Shown in pieces: positions 44,900-52,854 of a DNA stretch of 64,000 nucleotides. The notes beneath the pieces were generated by a model. The model did no database searches, had not been told where the DNA came from, and saw only the letters and a program-made list of their open reading frames with translations. Source of the stretch: GCA-002050365 sp964237235 (GTDB lineage Bacteria; Acidobacteriota; Blastocatellia; Pyrinomonadales; Pyrinomonadaceae). Each line of letters begins with the position of its first letter. The first letter of the stretch is position 1. The DNA is taken from the NCBI GenBank assembly GCA_964237235.1, contig CAXSGY010000006.1, positions 136,603 through 200,602 on the forward strand, given 5' to 3'. The position numbers and the translations under genes were made by a program.

Positions 44900-45190
44900 A
44901 TGAATATACAAACCAAAAGTTACGGAGAAAATCAGGTTGTCATTTCAGCCGACGATCTAAAAAAACTCGTTGAAATCGCGCAAAAAATTGAGCCAATCGA
45001 GGTTGCCGTCGAATATTCCGCCGAAGAAATCGAAGCGCGTGAAAATGCGTTTGAGCGCAAATTACTGGCGGAAGGTTTTATCACCACTATTCCGGCGCGT
45101 GTCGAAACTGACGAGGAATATGACGCTTTTGAACCGATTGAATTTGAAGGCGAGCCGCTTTCCGAAATGATTATCAGGGAAAGAAGATAA
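44900..45190 (+). CDS. Putative antitoxin of the PIN toxin pair
   Basis: A 96-residue acidic protein directly upstream of a PIN toxin gene, with stop and start codons adjacent. A short beta-rich N-terminus (YGENQVVISADDLKKLVEIA) could form a DNA-binding or hairpin region. The acidic rest (RVETDEEYDAFEP) fits the toxin-binding arm. I do not recognise a named antitoxin family. Position gives most of the evidence. Confidence 0.6.
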   Translation: MNIQTKSYGENQVVISADDLKKLVEIAQKIEPIEVAVEYSAEEIEARENAFERKLLAEGFITTIPARVETDEEYDAFEPIEFEGEPLSEMIIRERR

Positions 45191-45655
45191 ATGACAGCTT
45201 TTTATTTTGACAGCAGCGCGCTGGTCAAACGATATTCGATTGAAACGGGAACGCAATTTGTTTTTGATCTGGTTCGTCCTTCGACTAAAAACCGTTTTTA
45301 CTCGGCGAAAATCACCGAGGTTGAAGTCTATTCGACAATTTCGCGCAAACGCAAAAGTTTATCTTTAAGCGCGGCAAGCGCAAACAAAGCGTTAAAACGA
45401 CTTCGCCGCAACTTTTCGGACAACTTTAACCGGATTGATTTAACTGACGCGATTATTAATGAAGCCGTCCGTTTGGCTGAAAATCACGCTTTGCGCGGTT
45501 ACGACGCGGTTCAACTTGCGACGGCTTTAATCGCCAACCGCAAACGATTAAACGAAAGTTTGTCGTCATTAATTTTCGTTTCTGCCGACAATGAGCTAAA
45601 TAACGCCGCGCAGTCTGAAGGCTTGCCGGTCGAAAATCCGAATAATCATCCCTGA
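45191..45655 (+). CDS. PIN domain toxin (VapC-like)
   Basis: A 154-residue PIN domain protein: the start MTAFYFDSSALVKRY supplies the first Asp (residue 7). ITEVEVYSTI supplies the acidic Glu. RGYDAVQLATAL supplies the later Asp. VapC toxins are Mg-dependent RNases, usually cutting tRNA or rRNA. It forms an operon with the preceding antitoxin and interrupts the VWA/DUF71 gene order. The duplicated VWA 3' end flanks it. Confidence 0.88.
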   Translation: MTAFYFDSSALVKRYSIETGTQFVFDLVRPSTKNRFYSAKITEVEVYSTISRKRKSLSLSAASANKALKRLRRNFSDNFNRIDLTDAIINEAVRLAENHALRGYDAVQLATALIANRKRLNESLSSLIFVSADNELNNAAQSEGLPVENPNNHP

Positions 45656-45664
45656 AAAAAGACG

Positions 45665-45764
45665 GCGATAATCAAAGCCAAAGCGTATTTTGCCAATCCG
45701 ATTTAATCTGACGCAGTTCGCTCTGATGGATTTTATGAAACGCCGGATAAACCGCGTGAAATAA
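45665..45764 (+). pseudogene. Relic of the VWA gene 3' end
   Basis: About 100 bases match the last 99 bases of the VWA gene (44796-44894) at roughly four fifths by eye. A one-base insertion near 45701 breaks the frame, and the final TAA is kept. That TAA overlaps the ATG of the DUF71 gene (TAATG). This is likely the original end of the VWA gene, left when a segment with the toxin-antitoxin pair and a diverged VWA end was inserted. Confidence 0.75.
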
Positions 45765-46438
45765 TGAAGAAAAAAGCATTTTGTTCGTGGAGCGGCGGCA
45801 AAGATTCGTGTCTCGCGCTGATTCGCGCCGTCAAAAACAATTACGAAATCACGCATCTTTTGACGATGTTCGACGAGAGCGGCGAGCGTTCGCGCTCGCA
45901 CGCCGTTTCGCTCGACTTGATGCGGGCGCAAGCCGCGAGTTTGGGTTTGGAATTAATCGCGCCGAGTGCATCGTGGCAAACCTATCAAACCGTTTTCATC
46001 GAAGAATTAAAACGATTAAAATCGCAAAATTTCGACGCGGCGATTTTCGGCGATATTGATTTACAGGCGCACCGCGATTGGGAGGAAACGGTTTGCGCGG
46101 CGGCGGAAATCGAAGCTGTTCTGCCGCTTTGGAACAAAAATCGGCTCGATTTGGTCAGAGAATTTTTCGCCGAAAATTTTCGCGCGGTCGTCATTTGCGT
46201 CAACGAAAGATATCTGCCGAAGGAATTTTGCGGGCGCGTTTTCGATGAAGAATTCGTCCGCGATTTGCCGCCCGAAGTTGACGCTTGCGGCGAAAACGGC
46301 GAGTTTCATACGTTTGTTTTCGACGGCAAACTTTTCAAAAATCCGGTGCCTTACCGAATCGAAGAAATTTATCGGCATCAACCGATTTTTCCGTCGAATG
46401 AGGCGGAGAGTTTTTATTACGCGAAATTAACTTTATAA
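45764..46438 (+). CDS. Diphthine-ammonia ligase-like ATP pyrophosphatase (DUF71)
   Basis: A 224-residue protein. The N-terminal PP-motif CSWSGGKDSCLALI and later motifs LLTMFDESGERSRSHAV, AIFGDIDLQAHRDW and CGENGEFHTFVF are those of the ATP-PPase DUF71 family. In archaea and eukaryotes it amidates diphthine on EF-2. Bacteria lack diphthamide, so the substrate here is open. Its start overlaps the TAA of the VWA relic. Confidence 0.85.
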   Translation: MKKKAFCSWSGGKDSCLALIRAVKNNYEITHLLTMFDESGERSRSHAVSLDLMRAQAASLGLELIAPSASWQTYQTVFIEELKRLKSQNFDAAIFGDIDLQAHRDWEETVCAAAEIEAVLPLWNKNRLDLVREFFAENFRAVVICVNERYLPKEFCGRVFDEEFVRDLPPEVDACGENGEFHTFVFDGKLFKNPVPYRIEEIYRHQPIFPSNEAESFYYAKLTL

Positions 46439-46474
46439 TTTTCTATAAATTTAAAGTTATGCCTTTAAGAAAAG

Positions 46475-46567
46475 AAATTAACAGGGATGAAGAGGATAGA
46501 CAGGGATTTTGCATGGATCTGATTGCCTGTATTTTATCTATTCGATCCTCTTCATCCCTGTTAATTT
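46475..46567. repeat. ACAGGGATGAAGAGGAT palindrome
   Basis: A perfect 23-bp arm (46475-46497) is inverted at 46545-46567, with a 47-base centre containing further half-matching words (GACAGGG, GCCTGT). It lies between the DUF71 and nurA genes. Similar TCCTCTTCATCCCTGTT hairpins are familiar to me from unrelated environmental bacteria; not checked. Confidence 0.85.
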
Positions 46568-46607
46568 TGTCTTTACCTACTCGGATGCACAGCCTTCGTA
46601 AAAATAA

Positions 46608-47822
46608 ATGATTCATAGAGAACTGCTCACAACCGAACTGCATAATCAACGCCGCGATTTTCAGCAGTTTGCCGAAACGCAGGCGAGCGATTTGACGGCG
46701 TATCTGCACGTTTTGAGCGAATTGCAACAAACATCAAGCGCGGAAATCAACGAGCGTCTGGCGCGGCGCGAAAATTCGGGCGCGATTGTTTCCGATGAAA
46801 TTGATAAATATCAAACCTTTTCGGTTCCCTTTGCGGAAAATTGGGCGAACCACGAGGAAGCCCGAAATTGGGCTTCGGAAATCTTAAAAAATCGCACGAC
46901 GTTCGCGGCGGACGCGAGCCAGATTTTGCCCGGACGCGACATCAGTCTGCCGGTCGCGGCGATTCAAATCGGCTGGTTTGAAAATCCGCATTCCGAGACG
47001 CTGCCGTATGAAAAAAACGCCGAATTCAGAATTTTATCGCCGAAGGATTTGCTGGAAAATCAGGGCGAACAGATGAACCCGGAGACGCGCGTCGGCGAAA
47101 TGCGCTTTCACGCCGAAGTCGAGCGCGTCGGCAAATTTCTTGCTGCCAAACAAGGCTGGCAGGAACGCGGCGAGCGGATGCCGCTGGCGTTTTTCGACAA
47201 TACTCTGCTGATTTCCTTCTCCTTGCCGCAGACGCAGATTCAGGAAAGTTTTTTGCAGGCGGTCGTCAATCTCGTGCGCTTTTCCAGAGAAACAAAAGTT
47301 CCGCTCGTCGGTTACGTTGACCACAGCTACGCGCGCGATCTGCTGAATATGATCGACGCTTTTGAAGGCAAAACAACTTCGGAAAAACAGACGCTCTACG
47401 ACGCGACGATTCTGCACAGCGCAACGCCGGAAATTGAACAGACGCTTCAGTTTTGGGGCGACAGAACTTGTTTCTGCTATTCAAACCGCAAAGGCTTGAA
47501 CGCTTTTATTGATTTGGAAACCGGAAAATCACTCGTCGGTTTCGTTTATTTGCAAACGACCGCCGATTCCGCGCCGGCGCGAATTGACGTTCCGGCGTGG
47601 ATTTACGAAGCGAATTTGCTCGACGAAGTTTTAGACGCGATTCGCGCCGAATGCGTGATCGGTTTGGGTTATCCATACGCTCTCGAAACGGCGGATCAAA
47701 CGGCGGTCATTACATTGCGCGACCGCGAAGTTTTCCTGCGCGCTTTACAAGACTTTGCGAGCCGTGAAAAACTGAATTTCAGCGTCTCGCGCAAATCGGC
47801 GAGCAAAGGCAGACGCAGATAA
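46608..47822 (+). CDS. nurA: NurA domain nuclease
   Basis: A 404-residue protein with the NurA nuclease pattern: FAADASQILPGRD holds the metal-binding Asp, and later blocks are PLAFFDNTLLISF, VPLVGYVDHSYARDLL and IDVPAWIYE. NurA is an exonuclease that with HerA resects DNA ends. HerA is not in the window, but a possible HAS-barrel protein is encoded three genes downstream at 48775. The stop abuts the next start. Confidence 0.75.
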   Translation: MIHRELLTTELHNQRRDFQQFAETQASDLTAYLHVLSELQQTSSAEINERLARRENSGAIVSDEIDKYQTFSVPFAENWANHEEARNWASEILKNRTTFAADASQILPGRDISLPVAAIQIGWFENPHSETLPYEKNAEFRILSPKDLLENQGEQMNPETRVGEMRFHAEVERVGKFLAAKQGWQERGERMPLAFFDNTLLISFSLPQTQIQESFLQAVVNLVRFSRETKVPLVGYVDHSYARDLLNMIDAFEGKTTSEKQTLYDATILHSATPEIEQTLQFWGDRTCFCYSNRKGLNAFIDLETGKSLVGFVYLQTTADSAPARIDVPAWIYEANLLDEVLDAIRAECVIGLGYPYALETADQTAVITLRDREVFLRALQDFASREKLNFSVSRKSASKGRRR

Positions 47823-47853
47823 ATGGAAAACGGAAAATGGAAAACGGAAAATG
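47823..47853 (+). repeat. GGAAAACGGAAAAT tandem repeat at a gene start
   Basis: Two copies of a GGAAAACGGAAAAT-type unit (with single-base variation) begin at the ATG and supply the N-terminal codons. It contributes to a potential contingency or insertion site. Confidence 0.7.
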
Positions 47854-48329
47854 AAGAAGTTGAGTCGCGCCTCGCTGTATTTTCCAATGCGTGTTCATTG
47901 ATTTGTTCGGCGTGCGGAGCGAATATCGAGCGCGAATCTTCAAAATTCTGCCGCGTGTGCGGCAAACTTTTATTGGAAGATTATCAGCCGCTCGACACGC
48001 TTCGCTCTTCATATCGTTTGCAGGGAAAATCTTTTCAATTTGAAACGAAAGAAGAAGGCGGCGCGGCAAATTTGTTTGAAGAAAATAAAAACTCCGTATC
48101 TTCGACCGCATCGGCATTTGTCGTCTATTCGCTTGTGCCGTATCTCGGAATTTTGTTTTGTCCGGGCGCGTTTGTGATGGGCGGCATCGGCATTTATGTT
48201 TCGTATCGAAAACCCTTTTTAGGCGGCAGACGCGCTTCTGCTTACAGCGTTGCGTTCAGCGTTTTGATTTTCGCCATTCAGATTCTTTTGTGGTGGCTGC
48301 TATATATTATTCCAAAGGTAGGAAAGTAA
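47823..48329 (+). CDS. Zinc-ribbon and two-helix membrane protein
   Basis: A 168-residue protein with a zinc ribbon (CSACGANIERESSKFCRVCGK, about residues 28-48) and two membrane helices toward the C-terminus. The first ~11 codons (MENGKWKTENE) are made of GGAAAACGG/GGAAAATGG repeats, so the true start may be further inside. Alternatively, the repeat was inserted exactly at the start. Function is unknown. Confidence 0.65.
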   Translation: MENGKWKTENEEVESRLAVFSNACSLICSACGANIERESSKFCRVCGKLLLEDYQPLDTLRSSYRLQGKSFQFETKEEGGAANLFEENKNSVSSTASAFVVYSLVPYLGILFCPGAFVMGGIGIYVSYRKPFLGGRRASAYSVAFSVLIFAIQILLWWLLYIIPKVGK

Positions 48330-48765
48330 GCGGTAAGCAGAGAAAGATAACAACTTCGATTATGTGATGATGAATAAGCCTCATAAAAATTTGATTGCGT
48401 GGCAGAAGAGTATGGATTTAGTCGTGTTGATCTATGACGTTACTAAAACCTTTCCGGCGGAAGAAAAATTCGGATTAATATCACAGATGCGGCGCGCTGC
48501 TGTTTCCGCGCCGTCAAATATCAGCGAAGGCGCGGCGGATCGCTCTAATCACCAGTTTATAAATTTTTTAAGCATAGCCATCGGTTCGTTAAATGAACTC
48601 AGCACGCAGTTAGAAGTTTGTTTTCGCGTTGGTTATTTGAATGAAGCAAAACACATCGAAGCGCAAAATCTAACGGAAGAGTGCCTAAAAACAACCTTCG
48701 GATTAAAGCGAAGCATTGAGCAAAGAGCATCTTAGACTGCTCACCGCTCACTGCTTACCGCTTAC
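48326..48765. mobile_element. Inverted-repeat cassette carrying the S23 gene
   Basis: GTAAGCGGTAAGCAG (48326-48340) is mirrored exactly by CTGCTTACCGCTTAC (48751-48765). Additional degenerate CGCTCACTGC words lie inside the right arm. The 440-base interval contains only the S23 gene and lies between unrelated genes. The left copy overlaps the stop of the zinc-ribbon gene. No transposase is present, so mobility is inferred from structure. Confidence 0.45.
48367..48735 (+). CDS. Four-helix-bundle protein of the S23/IVP family
   Basis: A 122-residue protein: LIAWQKSMDLVVLIYDVTKTFP, then LISQMRRAAVSAPSNISEGAADRSN and FLSIAIGSLNELSTQLEV. This is the TIGR02436 pattern, first known from intervening sequences in 23S rRNA genes and related to Avd of diversity-generating retroelements. 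No rRNA or reverse transcriptase is near. Its cellular role is unknown. It is enclosed in a 15-bp perfect inverted repeat. Confidence 0.88.
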   Translation: MMNKPHKNLIAWQKSMDLVVLIYDVTKTFPAEEKFGLISQMRRAAVSAPSNISEGAADRSNHQFINFLSIAIGSLNELSTQLEVCFRVGYLNEAKHIEAQNLTEECLKTTFGLKRSIEQRAS

Positions 48766-48774
48766 TAAACAGCT

Positions 48775-49368
48775 ATGAAAATCGCTCAAATCGTCAGCTC
48801 GAATTCGCATATTGATTACGTCGCCCGCGTCGTTGACGCGCTCGATGTCGCCGCGCCGCCGACCGATGCGGATTTCGGCTTCGCGCAATTTGTTAATTTG
48901 CCGTTTGAAGACGAAACAAATATCGTCGGCGTGATTTACGATTCGATGCTGGTGAATCCCGAATACGCTAATTTCGGTCCGCGCCTTTCGCCGAAACCGG
49001 AACTGAAAAACTTCAGCCCCGATTATTTGAATGAACAAGGTTTTTTAATCGGCATTCTGCTGCTCGGCGCGATTGATAAAAGCGGCAAAATTACGCACGG
49101 CGTTCCGCGCCGCGTCGTTCCCGCCGGACAGGACGTTCATAAAATCGAAGCCGCCGAGATAAAAAAATTTCACGCCGACCAAAATGATTGTTTGCAGATT
49201 CATTATTATTCGCAAATCGTCGCGCACGCCGGACTTTTCGCCGTGCCGCTGCTCGAAGCGATTATCGGAGAACTTTCGCTCGACTGCTCAGAATCCGACC
49301 GCCAGCGGCTCGGCGTTCTCAAACAATCGCTCGCCTGGCAACGAACATTGGGCGGAATGCGTCTATAA
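48775..49368 (+). CDS. Conserved protein, possible HAS-barrel domain
   Basis: A 197-residue protein. Its N-terminal part (IAQIVSSNSHIDYVARV, then FGFAQFVNLPFEDETNIVGVIYDSML) has strand spacing that recalls the HAS-barrel of HerA/ATP synthase. The second half is helical. Genes of the nurA neighbourhood often encode such domains. The call is tentative. Confidence 0.5.
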   Translation: MKIAQIVSSNSHIDYVARVVDALDVAAPPTDADFGFAQFVNLPFEDETNIVGVIYDSMLVNPEYANFGPRLSPKPELKNFSPDYLNEQGFLIGILLLGAIDKSGKITHGVPRRVVPAGQDVHKIEAAEIKKFHADQNDCLQIHYYSQIVAHAGLFAVPLLEAIIGELSLDCSESDRQRLGVLKQSLAWQRTLGGMRL

Positions 49369-49413
49369 CGATTGAGAATCTAAAAATTACAAAATCTCTC
49401 CAATCAAATTTAT

Positions 49414-49971
49414 ATGAAAAAACTACTATTTTTATGTGCTTTAAGTTTGTGTGTATTTGCCTTAACAGTAACCGCGCAGCCGCGTCCGGCTGAAAAAGCC
49501 GAAACCAAATCTGCGCCGAAAACGCCCGCGCCCGATTCGTTCGTGGCGAAATACGAAGGCGGTTTGTTCGGTTATTCCGACAAGGAACAGGGTTTCTTAA
49601 AGTTTGACGATGTGAACGAACGGCTGATTTTTACGGGTAAAGACGGTAAGGAAGATTTTTCGATTCCGTATGCGGCGATTCTCGTCGTTTCGCCGAACGA
49701 AAAAAGCGTTCAATCGGGAACCGGTCGCGCCGTCGGAGCGATTCCGCTTCCGGGAACGGGAATCGGCGGCGGTTTAATGAAAAAGAAAAAGAATTATCTG
49801 CTTGTTCAATTCAAGGACAAAGACGTTGACGTGCAGGGAACGGCGACTTTTCTGCTCGACACGACCGAGCTGCTCGAATCGGTCATTGAAACGCTCGGCA
49901 AAAAAGCCGAGTTGACGCAGCGCGGCAACGCTTATTATCGTCCGCGAAAAACTCCGGCGACCGAATTATAA
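49414..49971 (+). CDS. Secreted protein of unknown function
   Basis: A 185-residue protein with a signal peptide (SLCVFALTVTAQ), a Pro/Ala/Lys spacer and a beta-rich domain. The domain contains FKDKDVDVQGTATFLL and is reminiscent of PH-like folds. It has a central Gly-rich run (PLPGTGIGGG). No motif suggests an enzyme. Confidence 0.65.
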   Translation: MKKLLFLCALSLCVFALTVTAQPRPAEKAETKSAPKTPAPDSFVAKYEGGLFGYSDKEQGFLKFDDVNERLIFTGKDGKEDFSIPYAAILVVSPNEKSVQSGTGRAVGAIPLPGTGIGGGLMKKKKNYLLVQFKDKDVDVQGTATFLLDTTELLESVIETLGKKAELTQRGNAYYRPRKTPATEL

Positions 49972-49978
49972 AATTTAC

Positions 49979-50008
49979 AAAGGCTGAATCAATTGGTTCA
50001 GCCTTTTT
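49979..50008 (+). terminator. Rho-independent terminator before pgsA
   Basis: AAGGCTGAA and TTCAGCCTT form a stem around a TCAATTGG loop, followed by TTT. It lies just past the stop of the secreted gene. Confidence 0.88.
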
Positions 50009-50080
50009 AGCATTTTCTTGACACCGCGCGCTTCCGACACCTACACTTAAATTTTAAGCGCACAGCAAATATTTAATCTT

Positions 50081-50815
50081 GTGAATCTGCCGAATTATTT
50101 AACATTAGCCCGCATTCTTCTCGTCCCTCTGCTGGTCGTAATTTTACTGACACCGATTGCCGACGATTATCTCGGCATCAGCAGCTATGCACTGGCGATT
50201 GCGATTTTTCTCGCCGCTTCGTTCACAGATATTCTCGACGGACATCTCGCCAGACGGCGCAATCAAGTTTCCAATCTCGGCAAACTGCTCGATCCGATTG
50301 CCGATAAACTCCTCGTTTCCGCCGCTTTAATTGTTTTGGTCGAAAAGCATCTCGCGCCCGCCTGGACGGTCGTGATAATCTTGGGCAGAGAATTTATCGT
50401 AACCGGACTGCGTTCGGTCGCCGCCGCCGAAGGCATTATTATCGCCGCGCAGAGAGTGGGGAAAATAAAAATGTGGGCGCAGTGCGTCGCCATCGTCGCT
50501 CTGCTCGTCGCCGGCGCGAACGGCATTCCGCCGGTTTCAAATTTCGGTTGGGAACTGCCGACGTTTCGCTTCTGGGAAGTCTCCGAAGTGCGAACCGCGT
50601 TCACGCATCTTTTCAATTTCGCGCTCGATACCGACGATTGGCGCGTGTTCGGTTATTTAGTCGGACGCGCCGCGCTCTGGATTTCGGTCGTTACCGCTTG
50701 CTGGTCGATGTTCGATTATTTGAAAATGTTTCTCGTCGAAAATAAAAAGCGCAAATCGCTCAAAGAAATGATTTTCTCAAACCCGGAAACCGCTAAAGCA
50801 AACCCGAAAATCTAA
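50081..50815 (+). CDS. pgsA: CDP-diacylglycerol-glycerol-3-phosphate 3-phosphatidyltransferase
   Basis: A GTG start gives a 244-residue membrane enzyme with the CDP-alcohol phosphatidyltransferase motif DILDGHLARRRNQVSNLGKLLD split over two blocks. About five membrane helices are present. It makes phosphatidylglycerol phosphate, the committed step to PG and cardiolipin. It has a longer C-terminal part than usual, including an insert near residues 155-190. Confidence 0.9.
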   Translation: MNLPNYLTLARILLVPLLVVILLTPIADDYLGISSYALAIAIFLAASFTDILDGHLARRRNQVSNLGKLLDPIADKLLVSAALIVLVEKHLAPAWTVVIILGREFIVTGLRSVAAAEGIIIAAQRVGKIKMWAQCVAIVALLVAGANGIPPVSNFGWELPTFRFWEVSEVRTAFTHLFNFALDTDDWRVFGYLVGRAALWISVVTACWSMFDYLKMFLVENKKRKSLKEMIFSNPETAKANPKI

Positions 50816-50844
50816 ATTTTATCAAGCATTTATCTCAAGCATAT

Positions 50845-50920
50845 TTTCCTTGGCGAGCTTTGCGGCTTTGCGGGAAACAGCAAGGAATTTCCCGCAAAGC
50901 CGCAAAGCTCGCCAAGGAAA
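50845..50920. repeat. 33-bp perfect palindrome after pgsA
   Basis: The arms at 50845-50877 and 50888-50920 are exact inverted copies over 33 bases (core GCGAGCTTTGCGGCTTTGCG) around a 10-base centre. It lies downstream of pgsA. The core word resembles CTTTGCG-type hairpins scattered in other phyla. Confidence 0.92.
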
Positions 50921-50950
50921 GCAGCGGATTTATTTCCTTAAAATCAAAAA

Positions 50951-50988
50951 CGAATTACGAATACCGGGTTAAAGATATTCGTAATTCG
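50951..50988. repeat. CGAATTACGAATA palindrome
   Basis: CGAATTACGAATA (50951-50963) is mirrored exactly at 50976-50988. It uses the same words as the larger element at 8673-8791. It lies before the 51013 gene end. Confidence 0.75.
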
Positions 50989-51012
50989 TAATTTGAAATT
51001 CGCGCATTCGTT

Positions 51013-51996
51013 TTACTGCAATTCCACGCTGTCGCCGGTGTGAATCTCCTGCGCCGTGCGCGTGATGACCGCCGTCGCGGTTTTTTCCTTGACGTTCAAA
51101 ATCACCAGCTCGCCGACAATGTTTCGCAAATCCTTCGGACGACCGCTTTTGGCTTTTTCGGTCGTCACGACGCGCCCGTTAGCTTTTTCGCCGGATTTGC
51201 GCGCCGCCTGATTTGAAAATTTTCCGCCGCGATATTCGTCGCTCTGAAAACCTTCTTCGCGCGCGCTGACCGATTCTCCCGGCTCGCGATCAAAGATATT
51301 TCCCGTGCCGAGCGGGCGGTAAATCGTCATATAATCGCCGACTTTTACGTTGTCTTCCGCGCCCAAATCAATATAAACGATTTGCTCGCGTCCGACCATC
51401 TCGCGGTTGTCGCGCGCCATAAAAATTCTGCCGTTCGTCTTGCCCGATGGGTTGGCGAACAAATCCAACTGCGGACGTTTTTCAAAAAGCGGGCTGGTGC
51501 GCGCCGGAACCGGCTGCACTAAATCGCCTAACAAAAAATTGTCGCACGACGAAACGATCCTGGCGACGGAAACTTCCGCTTTGACGTTGACGACTTCGAC
51601 CGCGCCGACTTCCTGCACGTAAAATCCTAAATTGCGCTTTTTCGTCCAGCGCGTTTCGACGCGCCCGCGCGGGCGAATCACCGAAAACATATCGCCGACC
51701 TTCACGCCCTTGTTCGCGCCCATACTGATATACAGATTGTCGCCTTCGGCAAAAATATGCTGGTCTTGTTCGTATTCCGCGCCGACGATTTCGTTCGCCG
51801 TGTTGACTGTGCCGGTTTCGACATAACCGGCGCAGTATAAATTATTTTTACCGGCAACCGGCGTTTCGCGGTTGTCATCTCGAATCACTAATTGCGGCGT
51901 AGGTGTCGGCTGCTGCGCGAACGCATTCGCCGAAAAAATAAAGATGGATGCAAACAGCACTCCGAAACTCGTTTTGTAAAATCTCTGAAAACTCAC
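51013..51996 (-). CDS. Secreted protein with KVGD repeat domains (FlgT/LysM-like)
   Basis: A 327-residue protein with a signal peptide cleaved near AFAQ. Repeated domains read NKGVKVGDMFSVIRP (near 110) and EDNVKVGDYMTIYRP (near 215), and the end reads EIHTGDSVEL. This recalls the C-terminal domain of FlgT and similar envelope proteins. No other flagellar gene is in the window. Function is unknown. Confidence 0.65.
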   Translation of the reverse strand: MSFQRFYKTSFGVLFASIFIFSANAFAQQPTPTPQLVIRDDNRETPVAGKNNLYCAGYVETGTVNTANEIVGAEYEQDQHIFAEGDNLYISMGANKGVKVGDMFSVIRPRGRVETRWTKKRNLGFYVQEVGAVEVVNVKAEVSVARIVSSCDNFLLGDLVQPVPARTSPLFEKRPQLDLFANPSGKTNGRIFMARDNREMVGREQIVYIDLGAEDNVKVGDYMTIYRPLGTGNIFDREPGESVSAREEGFQSDEYRGGKFSNQAARKSGEKANGRVVTTEKAKSGRPKDLRNIVGELVILNVKEKTATAVITRTAQEIHTGDSVELQ

Positions 51997-52212
51997 GTTG
52001 TTCTCCTTTTGTGTTGTTAGAAATAATAAAAAAGAAAGAGGTTTTTTGAAAAATTCGACCTTTTGCCCAAATCGGACAATTTCTATCTTAAACCTTCAGT
52101 TAAACAATCGTCAACATTTATTTTTATGTTAAAACTCGAATTTGTTTTTATGAGAACTTGCAGAAATTAATTTGATTCGATAGTATTTTCGCTTGACGTT
52201 AAATTAATGTCA

Positions 52213-52288
52213 GCCGGTGTAGCTCAGTTGGTAGAGCGTTTGATTTGTAATCAAAATGTCGGCGGTTCGAATCCGTTCACCGGCTCCA
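52213..52288 (+). tRNA. tRNA-Thr (UGU anticodon)
   Basis: A 76-base cloverleaf. Acceptor GCCGGTG pairs with CACCGGC at 52278-52284, the D loop is AGCTCAGTTGGTAGAGC, and the anticodon stem TTTGA/TCAAA holds loop TTTGTAA. The T arm is GGCGGTTCGAATCC-like, and CCA is encoded at 52286-52288. The 3' end abuts an HNH gene. Confidence 0.95.
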
Positions 52289-52303
52289 AAAGTTACCTCT
52301 AAA

Positions 52304-52720
52304 ATGGTTTGTCTTCACTGCTCGTATCCAACCGCAAGAAAAAATTGCAAATACTGCTCAAACAAATGCCAAGCCGACTATCAATACAAAACGCTTATTG
52401 AAGATTGGAAAATCCTTAATAACGGTAGCAAAGGCAAGGAGTTTCCTCAATTATCAAATCATATCAGACGCTTTTTGCTGGAGAAATTCGGTGAAAAATG
52501 TTCGCTTTGTCAATGGGAAAAGCGTCATCCAATTACCGAAAAAGTCCCTTTGGAAGTAAATCATATTGACGGAAATGCAAATGATGCTGAATCTAATTTG
52601 CAGCTGGTTTGTCCGAATTGTCATTCTTTAACATTAAACTTCCGAAACTTAAATAAGGGAAATGGTCGCATTCACCGCCGATTTACAAAAGATTCGCAGA
52701 GCCGGTCAGCAGTCACATAA
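52304..52720 (+). CDS. HNH endonuclease-like protein with zinc finger
   Basis: A 138-residue protein starting at the ATG at 52304, 15 bases after the tRNA. An N-terminal CLHCSYPTARKNCKYCSNKC finger is followed by CSLCQW, and the HNH core reads EVNHIDGNANDAESNLQ then LVCPNCHSLT. This resembles phage-type HNH proteins. Base composition is lower in GC than the neighbours. It was likely acquired; its target is unknown. Confidence 0.78.
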   Translation: MVCLHCSYPTARKNCKYCSNKCQADYQYKTLIEDWKILNNGSKGKEFPQLSNHIRRFLLEKFGEKCSLCQWEKRHPITEKVPLEVNHIDGNANDAESNLQLVCPNCHSLTLNFRNLNKGNGRIHRRFTKDSQSRSAVT

Positions 52721-52854
52721 ATTTTCGAAGCGGAGTGATTGCCGCTTTTTTATTTGCTTGCAGTAATTACGATTAGCCAATAAAGTTCCCGTATCTCTTC
52801 CCCACCCGAAAATGCTATTCTTTATTTGATTTTAATATCAGGAGGAAAAATAAA

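Noticed and set aside
48326..48765. 23S rRNA intervening sequence
   Set aside because: The S23 protein is the type found in such sequences, but there is no rRNA sequence around it.
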